DNA of 64,000 nucleotides from Boothiomyces macroporosus (GCA_027604185.1 JADGKB010000034.1:1-64000); one strand, 5' to 3'; shown: positions 33,161-45,069, counted from the stretch's first letter. The notes: generated by a model from the letters alone, not told the origin. A program made the numbers and translations.

Positions 33161-34339
33161 TTAGAATCTGGCTGGTGGCAATTCCGGCTTGTTTTCAAGG
33201 ATCTCATCAATCCTCTTCATAATCTCATCGGTCAATTTACCAACGATTTTCAACGAAGCAAGGTTCTCTTCAACTTGCGATGGCCTAGAAGCACCAGTAA
33301 TAACTGATGATACATTCTTGTTCTTTAGACACCAAGCCAATGCTAGTTGAGCTAATGAGCAATCAAGTTCTTTGGCAATAGCACCCAAAGAGCGGACTTT
33401 TTCCTGCTTGAGCTTACCTTCATCACTTTCAACAAAATTCTTTCTGATTCTTGCCATCTATGTTAGCAAACAGTACAATTGCATCGTTCTTGATTCCTAA
33501 ACGAGAATCTGGAGGGATTCCGTCCAAGTACTTGCCAGTTAGCACACCTGAAGCTAGTGGAGACCAAATAGTAGTTCCTAGGCCAAACTTTTTGTACAAT
33601 GGAGCGTATTCAACTTCAAAACGTTCACGGTGGAACATGTTGTATTGAGGCTGCTCCATCAATGGTCCAATCAACCCCAAGCGTTCAGCTACTCGGTGTG
33701 CATCCATCAATTGCTCAGCACTGGTTAGAATAAAGATACCTCCATTCACTTGTCCCCCAGTAAAAAGCCAATCCTTGATCAATACACCAATTGAATGCAC
33801 GAACGATTTCTACTCTTAATTTTGAATTACCTTCCATCGGAGTACTGAATTAACATTAAATACCTAAAAATGAGTTGAGCTATACCTATCATCTAATATT
33901 AGAACCAATTGTACCTGGTCTGTGAGCAAATACCAAATCGACATAGTCAAGCTCCAATCTCTTCAAACTGGCTCTCAATCCTTCAATGATATGCTTGCGA
34001 GACAATCCACGATCATTTGGTCCACTTCCAGCCCAGTATAGTTTGGTTGAGATTACCAATGAACTTCTAGGCCAGTTGAACTTTTTGATTGCTTTACCAA
34101 TAACTCGCTCAGATTCACCAGCTGCATAGACTTCAGCGGTGTCGAAAAAGTTTACTCCCTTTTCATACGCTACTCGGAGGCATTCGTAAGTTGTATCTGG
34201 TTAGATTAAGGTTTACCGTCCGAGACTTGCTTGCCGAATGTCACCCATCCACCTAGCGATAATGCGGATACTTTGAGACCTTTATTAGTGTAGATGAACC
34301 TGAGTTTCCCAAGAAACGATATTCCATTTCATCAGACAT
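33161..34339 (-). CDS. aldo/keto reductase, voltage-gated K+ channel beta-subunit-like
   Basis: Eight exons with seven introns (34280-34299, 34197-34216, 33893-33914, 33845-33885, 33810-33830, 33721-33739, 33458-33476) encode about 338 residues. The order [27 protein letters not shown] (catalytic Asp/Tyr), LVISTKLYW (Lys), [31 protein letters not shown] and the C-terminal NADPH-binding block place it with KCNAB/YajO-type AKRs. Two exons are only 14 nt (33831-33844) and 7 nt (33886-33892). The 41-nt intron between them can be split into two abutting canonical introns. The start ATG at 34339 gives the family N-terminus [14 protein letters not shown]. Confidence 0.92.
33845..33885 (-). other. 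41-nt intron that reads as two abutting ultra-short introns (22 + 19 nt)
   Basis: On the minus strand the intron starts GTATAGC, contains ...TTTTAG immediately followed by GTATTTAATG, and ends ...TTAATTCAG. Each half (33885-33864 and 33863-33845) is a canonical GT-AG intron of the size normal here, with no exon base between them. Homology to RPDxxTPMEE demands that all 41 nt be removed. Confidence 0.65.
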
Positions 34340-34459
34340 TTTGAGATGCACGAAAAACCGAGTGTGTTTCGGCCTTGTAATTTATTGCGGAAAACTGTGC
34401 GCATGATTAAATGTGGAAAAATACAATACTGGACTGCAATATCTCAATATATTATACAT

Positions 34460-37400
34460 CTACCAAGCCATTTTTGCAATAAAAGATTTGGGGAATGCGC
34501 GTACAAGTGCTTTCCTGATTTCATCCATAATGATAATTCCCAGTGCGAGCAAAAATGGAATACCCCAGTATTTCGCTGGAATTGGAGCAGTATAGAATGC
34601 ATTTTCAATAAATGGCAAGTAAAGTGATAGGATACAAATGAGTACCGACCCAGCCATTGAAATAGGGATAACCAGGTTTTTCCTTGGTCCCCAAAGAGGA
34701 TTCGATTCAAAGATTGAACTGGTTCGATTTCTAACCGCAAACAAGGTGCCAAATTGGCAAATTGCGAGTGTGACGTAATAAACACCGTCTCCAATATATA
34801 CGCTGTTGTTTAGACTGTCTATAGATTGCCCAGCCCAGCCATCCTGCCATTTGTCATATACCAGCATCAAATCATAAAAATGTAATCCATTATCAGCCAT
34901 GAACATGAACCACATTCCCATAGCAGAGATCCATACCATTGCCCCAATGAACATGTATATCTGTAAAAAGAACTTCCAGTCGGCCAAATGATCCGTTCTT
35001 GCGTTTCTTGGTGGCTTATTCATCAAGTTACTTTCTGCAGTTTCATACATTAGTGAAATTGACATGAATACATCGTTTGTAACACAAAATAGGACTTGTT
35101 GGAAAGCAGTCATTGGTGATTGCATTCCAAAGAATACGGTGGATACTGTGGCCATTAGCTCACCATAGCTTCCGGCTGGCATCAGGTACATGATCACTTT
35201 TTTCAAGTTTTCAAACACCAAGCGTCCATTTTCTATACCGACCAACAGGGACGAGAAATCGCTATCCAAGAGGATCATTGCTGCCGCTTCCTTGGCGACA
35301 TCCGTTCCATTGCCCATCGCCACACCGATATCAGCAGCTTTCAGTGCTGGCGCGTCATTCGTACCGTCCCCAGTAACCGCAACAATGTTGTCACCCCTGC
35401 ATTTCAAATGCTCTACAATCAACAGTTTTTGTTCAGGGGTAGTTCGAGCAAACACCATTTCTGAAAAGAAACGCGCGATAAAGTCCCAATCTTGTTCCGA
35501 AATATTCGTGAGATCTTTTCCATTGAAAACGATTGCTCTGACAGGATCATCGGGATGTGGATGATAATCGAAATTCTTTAAATTTGGAGATAATGGATTA
35601 TCATTTTTAAGTTGTGGCAGATCCGCAATGCTATATGCATTTTCAGTAGTAACTATACCCACTTGCTTTGCAATGGAAAACGCAGTGAGTTCAAAATCAC
35701 CGGTGACCATAAACACTCTTATTCCTGCTTTTTTCATTGCATTAACAGTTGGGAGAGTTTCTTTTCTTGGAGGATCACGAATTGAAAGCATTCCAACAAG
35801 AGTTAGCCCTTTGATTTCGTTGATAATGAGCTTTTCAAATTCGTCCTGATTATCAGTAGGTAGTGCTACCCCCTTTAGTGATTTTTTGCACAAAGCCAGC
35901 ACTCTGAACCCGCTAGAAGAAGCTTTTCTTTGCAGATCATTGACAGTTGAGCTTACTTTTTCCATATCCTCTGAACCCCCAGTTGATAAAATTGCCTCGG
36001 TACAGGAGGGCATCAAAATATCTGGTGCTCCTTTGATCAACATTTCAATATCGCCGTCTTCTTTGGTAACAACTTTAGCCATGAATTTGTTTTTGGAATT
36101 AAACGCAAGAGAAAATATAACTTTTGGCTTTACATCGAAAATATGCTTTTGATACCCCTCTGAAAAGCGCAAGATAGCAGAGTCCGTCAAATCGCCATTG
36201 ACTGGCCTGTCCTTGATTGGAAGATTTTCGTTTCCAGGAAGAAAGGTCGCATCACAGCAGATTGAGGAGAAATTTGAAACCATCTTGAAACCAGGAAATC
36301 CGTTCAACCTTAAACTTCTTTCAGCATCAGAGTCGTTTTCATCTTCTGGTAGACTTTGATCCACAAACATCACGTTGCACACTTGCATTTTGCCCATTGT
36401 TAAAGTTCCGGTTTTATCAGAGCATAATACAGACATGCACCCTAATGTTTCAATGGTACTGAGGTTCTTTACAAGTACATTTCGATCAGACATCCTCTTT
36501 GCAATGATAGTGAGCGCTAGTGCAAAACAGACTGGCAAACCTTGAGGGACAAATGCGGTTAGACAGCCAAGGGCATCTACCATAGCACTAGCAGCATTTT
36601 CATACAAAGGATAAGATGTTCTAATCCAGCACGCCCATGCAAGTACAGATACAATAAAGAAAGTGAACGCCAAAGTAGATATAATGATGGTAAAAGTATT
36701 CAGTTCGCGCTGGATTGGGGTCGCAACAGTCTTTTGCTTTCCAGACATCTGTACAATTTGCCCAATGATAGTTTTATCTCCAGTTTGAAAAACAACCCCT
36801 TTGGCTTTTCCTCTTACGACAAAAGTCGAAGATAATGCCAAATTCTTGCTTTCTAAAGCATTTTCATCGGTGGGAGCAGTAGTACCATTAACCAGCTTAC
36901 TTTCACCGGTCAACAAAGACCTGTCAAATAACAAATCAGAAGAAACTTCTACTAATCGAATGTCTGCTGGAACCCTTTGCCCCATAGACAATAAAACCAC
37001 ATCCCCCGGTACTAATTTAGCAGCATCAATAAGCGTTTCGTTTCCTTCGCGGATAACTAGAGCTTGTTGCGCTACCATGCCTTGGATTGACTGCATGATT
37101 TTAGAAGCGTTATAGTCCACATAGGCGTAAAACACGGTTGAGATAAAAATCACGATAATGAGCAAGATCCCCACTCCTAAAGGAAAAATTGCTGCACCAG
37201 GCCCACCTAGCGGCTCATACGAGATAAATGAGATGATGGCCGCCAACCACATCAGTGAATTAAATCCACCGAATGTATACCCCAAGAATTTCATAAAGTA
37301 GTTAGTCTTGGCAGGGGTAAGAACGTTAAATCCGTGGGAAGCTTCCTTTCTTGCAATAGCTGGCGCTTCCAAACCATTCTGGATGTCCGTAGAGAAAGCA

Positions 37401-37650
37401 ATACACAAATCGTTTTCACGAAGCAAATGAGCCTTGATTGGTGCAGGTTTGTTTCCATCATTTGCTTTGCTCTTCATTTCAATCGTGTTGTAAGTCGTCA
37501 GAGTTCTAAAGAGCACTTGCAACTTTGCATCAGGTTTTGAGTCCTGTCATTAGTTAAAAGTACCAATCTGAGAACAGATGTATCGTTGGCTATCCTATCG
37601 TGGTCTTCATGACCTTTCTTTGGCCTTTCTCTCAATTCCACCTCTGACAT
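34460..37650 (-). CDS. type IIC (Na+/K+-ATPase alpha-like) P-type ATPase, copy 1
   Basis: Exons 37650-37564 and 37543-34460 (20-nt intron) encode about 1056 residues. P-ATPase marks are complete: LLTGES actuator loop, CSDKTGTLT phosphorylation site, KGAPD nucleotide site, GDGTNDAPALKAADIGVAMG hinge, ten membrane segments, short C-terminus. The actuator and VEHLKCRGDNIVAVTGDG region resemble Na+/K+- and H+/K+-ATPases. In TM4 the canonical PEGL Glu is replaced (FVPQGLP). In TM6 the first Asp of DLGTD appears to be Cys, while the second Asp and the TM5 Glu are kept, so ion specificity is uncertain. Plasma-membrane cation pump, tandem with copy 2. Confidence 0.93.
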
Positions 37651-37779
37651 AATACTTTTCTTTGAAATTCCCTCACTATATATACAAACCGTGGCTGTGA
37701 CGCGGCTATGTGATGAAAAAAATTATTGGGTGCTAAAGAGAATAAAAACGAGTAACTGGGATTGATTTATTGAGACTAT

Positions 37780-40700
37780 TCACCACGCTATTTTTGCAAT
37801 AAAAGATTTTGGGAAGAGTCTTACGATTAGTTTTCGAACTTCATCTAGTATAATTGTCAGCAATGCAAATATAAAGGGAATCCCCCAATATTTGCCAGGT
37901 ATTGGAGCAGTATCAAATGCAGATTGAATAAATGGCACATAGAGGGTAATTAAACATATTCCAATCGAACAACATATTGAAATTGGTATTACCAGATTTT
38001 TCCTTGGTCCCCAAAGAGGATTCGATTCCAGTATGGATGTGGTGCGATTTCGGACAGCCATCAAGGTTCCAAACTGACATATTGCCATGGTAACAAAATA
38101 AATTCCTTGTCCTTTCAGCACCAAATCATTTAAAGTTTCCAAAGACTTGCCAGCCCAGCCATCCTGCCATTTGTCATATACCAGCATCAAATCATAAAAA
38201 TGTAATCCATTTTCAGCCATGAACATGAACCACATTGTCATTGCAGAGATCCAATCCATCGCACCAATATAACAGTATACTTGCAGGAAAAATTTCCAAT
38301 CAGCCAAATGATCAGTTCGTGCATTCCTTGGAGCTCTATTCATCAAGTTGCTCTCTGCACTTTCATACATGAGAGAGATGGACATTACGACGTCATTAAA
38401 GACACAAAAAACCACTTGTTGAAAGGCTGTCATTGGAATCTGCATTCCAAAGAACACTGTTGCAATAATGGCCATTAGCTCACCATAGCTTCCGGCTGGC
38501 ATCAGGTACATGATCACTTTTTTCAAGTTTTCAAACACCAAGCGTCCATTTTCTATGCCAACCAACAGGGACGAGAAATCGCTATCCAAGAGGATCATTG
38601 CTGCCGCTTCCTTGGCGACATCCGTTCCATTGCCCATCGCCACACCGATATCAGCAGCTTTCAGTGCTGGCGCGTCATTCGTACCGTCCCCAGTAACCGC
38701 AACAATGTTGTCACCCCTGCATTTCAAATGCTCTACAATCAACAGTTTTTGTTCAGGGGTAGTTCGAGCAAACACCATTTCTGAAAAGAAACTTGCAATA
38801 AAATTCCAATCTTCGTCAGACAAATTAGGAACATCCTTTCCATTTAGCACTATAGATCTTGTTGGGTCGTTCAACTTTGGTCTATAATCATATGGCTGCA
38901 GTGAATTTGAAAGAGGATATTCTTTTTTCAATCTTGGTAAATCGTCCACATAATATGCTTGATTGGTAGTAACTATTCCCACTTGTTTGGCGATTGCAAA
39001 AGCAGTGAGTTCAAAATCACCGGTGACCATAAACACTCTTATTCCTGCTTTGCGAAGAGCTTCAACTGTTGGACGAGTTTCTTTTCTTGGTGGATCTCGG
39101 ATTGAAAGCATGCCCAAAAGAGTAAGCTCTTTCATTTCATTCAAAATCAGCTTTTCAAAACTTTCTTGGTCGCCAATCGGTAGTTCCATTTGGTTTAAAT
39201 TTCTTTTGCATAGAGCAAGAACCCTGAATCCTTCGGAGGATGCTTTTCTCTGTAAATCATATACCATATCAATCTTTGTAGAAATTTGTGTAACTTCCCC
39301 CTTTGAATCCACTACTTGAATACATAGCGGTACAAGGATATCTGGTGCTCCTTTAATTAGCAACTCTACATCTCCATTTGGATGGGATATAACTTTGGCC
39401 ATAAACTTGCTTTTGGAATTGAAGGCAATTGAAAATAAAACGTGCGGTTTAACTGGATAACTGTATTGCTGATAAGATTCAGAGTATAATAGAACTGCCG
39501 TATCTGTAAGGTCTCCATTGACTGGTCTGTCAGCTAGAGGTATATTGTCGTTTCCGGGTTGGAACGATGCATCACAACACACAGTGGCAAAGTCCACGAT
39601 ATTTTGGTAGGACGGAACATTTTCCAACCTAGCAAGGCGATCTTCTTTTGCATCTTGGATACTTTCATCAAACGATTGGTCAAGAAACAGTGTTCCGCAA
39701 ACTTGCATTTTACCCATGGTTAATGTCCCAGTTTTATCGGAACATAAAACCGACATACATCCTAGTGTTTCGATTGTACTTAGATTCTTTACCAAAACAT
39801 TCCTTTCAGCCATTCTCTGAGCAATGATACTCAGCGCCAATGCAAAACAAACAGGCAGCCCAATTGGCACAAAAGCAGTTAAACATCCAAGAGCATTTAC
39901 CATTGCGGTTGCTGCAGTTTCGTAGTTTGGATATGATATTCGTATCCAACAAGCCCAAGCCAATATCGATAAGGTGAAAAATGTAAATGCTAGTGAAGAT
40001 ATAATAATCGTAAAAGTATTAATTTCCTTTTGTATGGGAGTAGGCGATAGTTTTTGCTTTCCCGATCGCTGAACTATCTGACCAATAATCGTATGATCCC
40101 CAGTTTGAAAGACTATTCCTTTTGCCTTCCCGCGTACAACAAATGTCGAAGATAGCGCCAAATTTTTGCTTTCTAGACCATTTTCATCGGTTGGGTTTGT
40201 TGTGCCTCGAACCAGCTTGCTTTCTCCGGTAAGCAATGAGCGATCAAACAGCAGATCAGAAGACACTTCCACTAATCTAATATCAGCAGGTACTCTTTGA
40301 CCCATATGTAACAAAACTAGGTCACCAGGAACAAGGGTGGTTGCATCCACTTCCAGTTGAATCCCATCCCTTACTACCAGGGCTTTGTGCGCAACCATAC
40401 TTTGAATCGATTGCATAATCTTTGAAGCATGATAGTCTACAGAGGCATAAAATAGAGTGGATATGAATATGACGATTATCAACAGCAACCCAACGCCAAG
40501 AGCAAATATTGGCGGATCAGGTCCTCCTAAAGGCTTGTACGATATAAATGAAATTATCGCGGCCAACCACATCATTGCATTGAATCCTCCAAAAGTATAA
40601 CCCAGGAATTTGAACAGATAGTTTGTTTTTGGGGGAGATAATCTGTTTTCTCCGTGTAATAATTCCTTGCGTGCAAGAACACTGCTCTCCAATCCTTTTT

Positions 40701-40917
40701 GTATATCTGTTGAATACGCGATACATAAATCTGAATCCCGTAGCAAGTGCGCCTGTATAGGTTCTGGTTTATGCGAATCTTGCGAATCTCTAATCAAATC
40801 CGGATCGTTGTAAGTCGTCAGAGTTCGGAATCCAACGAGGGTTGCTGCATCGGGATGATCCTGGTGTTAGCATGTAAAGACCAAACGCAAGACTGTAATT
40901 TTATTTTCATCAGCCAT
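37780..40917 (-). CDS. type IIC (Na+/K+-ATPase alpha-like) P-type ATPase, copy 2
   Basis: Exons 40917-40882 and 40860-37780 (21-nt intron at the position homologous to copy 1) encode about 1038 residues. Same P-ATPase motifs as copy 1, including CSDKTGTLT and the TGDGTNDAP hinge. TM4 reads FVPIGLP, so the canonical Glu is Ile here, unlike Gln in copy 1; TM6 reads FCVFNDVVMSISL. Within otherwise diverged DNA, 38469-38792 is almost identical to 35149-35472 of copy 1, and shorter identical tracts occur elsewhere, suggesting gene conversion. No beta-subunit gene is in this window. Confidence 0.93.
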
Positions 40918-41171
40918 CACAGTATTTGTTTACAACGAAAAAAGGACAACAAAAAACTGGTATACATGAACCGAGTTTGCAATTGAATAATGAGGGTAAC
41001 CCAATGGAATGGTTCCGTTCGTAGACCATATTTACGTACAAGAAACCTTTTTCGCTAATTCAAACCAGGACGAATACCGTCGATCCCGCCTACAACTAGA
41101 CATCATGGCTATGCTGTTTATCATTGGGCTTTGACACTTTGAAAACATTGGAAATTTTTCGCGTATTTGAA

Positions 41172-41924
41172 ATGGCAACAGGTGGAATCTACAGTGCAGA
41201 GCAAATCAAAATACCTCCAGAACTCCCAGAAATATTAAAAAATTACGCCAAATTCATCATTAAATCCAACCCGCCAAACATTATTGCTTCCTCTCAGGAA
41301 TACTTTTCCCGATTGTCGAACCAAACAAGAGCCATGGTCGGAGGCAAACTATCGAATGAGCAGCTGACTACATTTTATAGAAAAGTAGGTTTTGATTGAT
41401 ATAGTTTACGTTGCAAAAGACTACTGTTACTAGGAAGGATATTGAAGAAGCTTGTCAGTGGGCAGATGTCCCAGCATCGCAAATTGCAGACACATTGGCA
41501 TTAGGAGACTGGACTAGCGATCAAGTGCCTTGGATTTCATTCTGGGCGTTCTTGGTTGCCTCAGTAGCTGGGGTAATTTCTGCTAACGTAGAACTTTGAA
41601 AGCACGCTGAAGCTGTTGATTCAGCTATCTTCGGAAAATGGTCAATCTAATTTATCCTTGATTAGAGCTGCGTTTGAATTTCTGTCCTCAAAAGACACTT
41701 CAATCGATGCTTATGTTTTAGAAACCATAGGTGTAGCAGTTTCTTCTATTAATGGGTAAATACTAGTTAAGAGTAGAAACGTTGTTCCTACTGAAGGGTT
41801 GTTGACCACCATCGGTGGTGCGTTTGAAGCAAAGCCAGTTGTAGAGCAAAAAGACGAACCAATGGAAGAGCAACCAGTGGAGGAATCCACAATTGAAGAA
41901 ACAGAAACCCCGGCTGAAGAATAA
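41172..41924 (+). CDS. ropporin-1-like / radial-spoke RIIa-domain protein
   Basis: Exons 41172-41384, 41405-41572, 41592-41755 and 41777-41924 (introns 20, 19, 21 nt) encode about 230 residues. The N-terminus AEQIKIPPELPEILKNYAKF is nearly the ropporin/ROPN1L RIIa dimerisation-docking domain, which binds A-kinase anchoring proteins on radial spokes and the fibrous sheath of flagella. The middle keeps the ropporin spacing (PWISFWAFLVASVAG...). The C-terminal 45 residues are acidic (PVVEQ, EEQPVEEST). Its presence argues for a flagellated stage. An upstream in-frame ATG at 41124 would add 16 residues. The start at MATGG is chosen because similarity begins there. Confidence 0.88.
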
Positions 41925-41988
41925 ACCTCTGTAAGTTTTAAAGTCTTTTTATTCGAAACGTCCTGAAGGATAACCAACCAAACAGAAC

Positions 41989-43362
41989 TCAAAAAGAAAA
42001 GGAGAACGATTTTTCCATACACAAGTTATTCCAAGTTTCTTTGGCGCTGGCTTGGTCAAGGTGCTTTACTTTATCCCACACTTGCGGCATATCTTGCTGT
42101 AATCCCTTCTTGAATTCTTCATATAAATCGCCATGACAAAAGCCACTGACTTGCTCGGGCTTCTTTTTGCAGAAATTCAATACGCTTTCCAAGTTTTCCA
42201 TACCTACAAAGTTTTGAGTGAGGGCTATGCCTGGTTCAAGGTTCATTACGCAATGCCACCATTTGTTTGGAACAAAAAGGATCTCTCCCTCTTTACACAC
42301 TGCTTCAACAGGTCTTTGTTCTATCGGATCATCTTGAATATCTTGGTAATAGTTCAGGAACCATTCAGCCAACGATACAGGTGAAGTTACTTCTGAACCA
42401 TCTCTAGAAGGATACACACCAGGTGGTATATGGTTTGGAGGATACAAGATCCACTTTTTGCTTCCTTTAATAACTGCATTCCAAGCATTGGTTGAATTTG
42501 GGTCGATATGGAATGTAGAACCGCTTCTTTCTGGACCGACAATTAACCACCTGTAATCTGGCCGCTTTTCTTTCAATACACTAAACAAATCTTGATTAAA
42601 GTAATCTGGAATTTGGAAATCGTTCCGCATCTTTTCATCAAAGGTGCATTTTTTATCAAACAAGTACAGAGGAGCTTCTTCCTTGCACTGGGTCATGTAT
42701 TTGTAATAGTTGGCAAACGTGATATCCACCGCTTCCGCTCTGAATTTAAAATCCGTTCCAAGTAGATATTCAAAATTCCACTTCTTGTATGCCGGCCAGT
42801 TTTGGACTACATCCGTCAAAATCACTGGCTTGTTTGGAATCATGTACTCTTGAATAAAAGCTTCTAAAGTCATGTTGCTCCTTCTATCAATATTATCATT
42901 CTCTACTCCGCACAAATCTTTAAGAGGAACTGAAACGCACCTCCATGCAGTGTACAACAAATCGGAATAGAATCCTTGGATTTTAATCGGCGAATCTTGA
43001 ATATATTTCTGATATTTAGATTTGAATGTGTTTCTCCAATTGATTATGAATTCAAAGTCGCCATTGAATCGCTTGATGGTAAACTGCCTCCATAAATCAT
43101 CATGATAACAATATACATAGAATGCTCTTGATGTTTGAGCCAACTTTGCGGCTGCCTCTGGTCCGAGATAAATCAATAATTCAAGTAACTGCTGTTCAGG
43201 GAGGACGTTGAATACTGACAGTCCATGGGATTTGCATTCCTTGATTCCATTAGAAGAATCAAAGTATGAATTACCCATTGGCTTGATACCAAATGGATGG
43301 TCGTATGTGGATTGCTTGAGCACTGATGCTCCCTTCTTTCTCTTTTGTGGAATGACAGTCAT
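41989..43362 (-). CDS. F-box / JmjC-domain 2-oxoglutarate oxygenase (JMJD6-like)
   Basis: Single exon, 457 residues. An F-box-like segment (FNVLPEQQLLELLIYLGPEAAAKLAQTSRAFYVYCYHDDLWRQF) spans about residues 50-95. The JmjC domain follows from about 170, with Fe(II) ligands in TFHIDPNSTNAWNAV (HxD) and the distal His in WWHCVMNLEPG; the Lys of KGSKKWILYPP would bind 2-oxoglutarate. This arrangement matches JMJD6-like hydroxylases and fungal F-box/JmjC proteins. Substrate unknown. Starts with a basic MTVIPQKRKKG, possibly a nuclear signal. Its 3' end lies 64 bp from the convergent ropporin gene. Confidence 0.9.
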   Translation of the reverse strand: MTVIPQKRKKGASVLKQSTYDHPFGIKPMGNSYFDSSNGIKECKSHGLSVFNVLPEQQLLELLIYLGPEAAAKLAQTSRAFYVYCYHDDLWRQFTIKRFNGDFEFIINWRNTFKSKYQKYIQDSPIKIQGFYSDLLYTAWRCVSVPLKDLCGVENDNIDRRSNMTLEAFIQEYMIPNKPVILTDVVQNWPAYKKWNFEYLLGTDFKFRAEAVDITFANYYKYMTQCKEEAPLYLFDKKCTFDEKMRNDFQIPDYFNQDLFSVLKEKRPDYRWLIVGPERSGSTFHIDPNSTNAWNAVIKGSKKWILYPPNHIPPGVYPSRDGSEVTSPVSLAEWFLNYYQDIQDDPIEQRPVEAVCKEGEILFVPNKWWHCVMNLEPGIALTQNFVGMENLESVLNFCKKKPEQVSGFCHGDLYEEFKKGLQQDMPQVWDKVKHLDQASAKETWNNLCMEKSFSFSF

Positions 43363-43585
43363 TTTTCAAAAAAAAATTATGAAGCAAAATTGCTCATTGG
43401 TGGCACATCAGTAGACATTACCAAACTGCCTTGGATGTTGCTTTTCATATTGTGAGTGAGCATATACACTGCTGAGGCGGTTGAGTCTGGATGATCCCAT
43501 TCCTAAAAACGTTTCAGTTACATTAGATTCAGCTGAAAGAATGACATCACTGAATGATTAGCATATTTTTTGTCAGGGTAAATCT

Positions 43586-44537
43586 ATGGGCTGGAGAATC
43601 GATGGAGTTCACTTATTATCTCCAGATTACAGCAAACCGCTGACATGGATAATGACTGTCGTCATGGCAATATATTTCATATTTACCACGGTCCTGTTTG
43701 TCTTGGAAGTATACAATTTGTTTAAAAAACCATTCAAATGGGTAATGGGATACCTAGTGCTTATTTTATTTTCAGCAATGATGTTTTATATCTTTCAAGC
43801 AATCCATATTTATGTTGCAGATGTTCCAGTGTTCTTCCACTGGTTCTTTCTATGGCTGGGAACGATACTCACCCTAATGGCAGTTTGTGGGCAAGTAAAA
43901 TGTATTAATATAGCTGGAGATGGCCAAATTATTTTCATTGCTGATTCCACAACTGGACGAAAAGGTTATGACTCGGTTGCAAATAATCTCTGTCTGTTCT
44001 TATCCAATACTATACTCTTGTTTTTATGGGTTGCTGATCAATCTGGGAAAAGAACAGCCAGCGTGGGCCAATTTAGGATATAGTATTGGGTCAGCAATAT
44101 CTGAACTAGTATCAATCAGTCTTGATAACTATATTTCAATAGCTGTCATCAGAAACCTTTTACAGAATGTAAACAGTTTGAAAGGAATCGGTGATCTTAA
44201 ATCAGTTACTAATAGTGAAATTGCGCAAGAACGTGGAAAGACTTCAGTTAGCACAGAGATACAAACGCGTGCTAAAACAAGAAAGTCGCTTACAACTGAA
44301 ATCGTGAGTAGGTCTTCCAGAAATGAAAGGAAGCTATTGAAGCGTTTACAGCTCATTTCAAACCAATCCAAATTTATCTATTTATTCACATTTACTATGA
44401 TATTAGACTGGATCGGTATAATTATCTGGCTAGCATCTTGGCTAGTATCCGATTATGTTGACTCGATTTATGTTAGCGCAATTGGCTGCACAATAATTGT
44501 AGGTCATATTATGTATAGTAATTCCAAATTAATGTAG
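43586..44537 (+). CDS. orphan multi-pass membrane protein, family 2 copy 1
   Basis: Exons 43586-43894 and 43914-44537 (19-nt intron) encode about 310 residues with about seven hydrophobic segments. It opens MGWRIDGVHLLSPDYSKPLTW, shared with the copy at 45070 (MGWRIDGPQLLAPDFS). Other shared blocks are FKWVMGYLV, FYIFQAIHIY, W..LTLMAVCGQLE, NLGKEQP.W.NLGY and a C-terminal ILDWIGIIIWLASWLV..YISSIYVSAIGCT-like block. A polar insertion (about residues 195-255) is longer here than in copy 2. I recognise no known family; the layout would fit a receptor or transporter. Confidence 0.78.
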
Positions 44538-45069
44538 TTGTAATCATATTTAGAAATTATAAACTATTGAGCAAACGTGAAATCACTCAATAAAAGTCTT
44601 ACAAATTCACTTGGTCGTTGGTGCTGCCAACAAACTAAAGTATTTGTTGGTTTTGCAGGATATTTGAGGTTGTCCTCCAGTGGTTGCGATCAGAGCACAT
44701 TGTCTAATATTCAATATTTGCTTACATCACGGTTCCAGGTATTGTCTCCTTCACTAGCTACTTGTGCTGCTCTTTATTGACGCCATGGCAATTATATCAA
44801 TGTTTGCTAGTATGATACTCGCCTTTCCGTATTTGCGTTGTTCCAATTGAAAATAGCTCATCTTTTAATCCCATTAGTGTTTCCAATACTGCATACTCTT
44901 CTATTTACCCACAACAAGATTACTTATAATTCACTCATCTTAAACCTTCTTTCACATTAAAATCCAGAGATGTTTCTCTTCTAGACATAATATAAATGCA
45001 TATTTTACTAAGAGTTACACTATTATCTTTGGACAATGAAATAATGTCTAAATTTTTATCATTATTTTA
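44538..45069. other. spacer between family 2 copies, possible decayed coding fragments
   Basis: Between 44577 and 44940 the plus strand has short hydrophobic frames (for example LKIAHLLIPLVFPILHTLLF near 44850) interrupted by stops in all frames, with no intron joins that restore a family. Could be a decayed membrane-protein gene. Not called. Confidence 0.3.

Noticed and set aside
43379..43560. Small minus-strand gene (MGSSRLNRLSS...) with a possible 19-nt intron
   Set aside because: Several overlapping short frames compete, no join gives a convincing protein, and the segment lies between two gene starts. Left uncalled.
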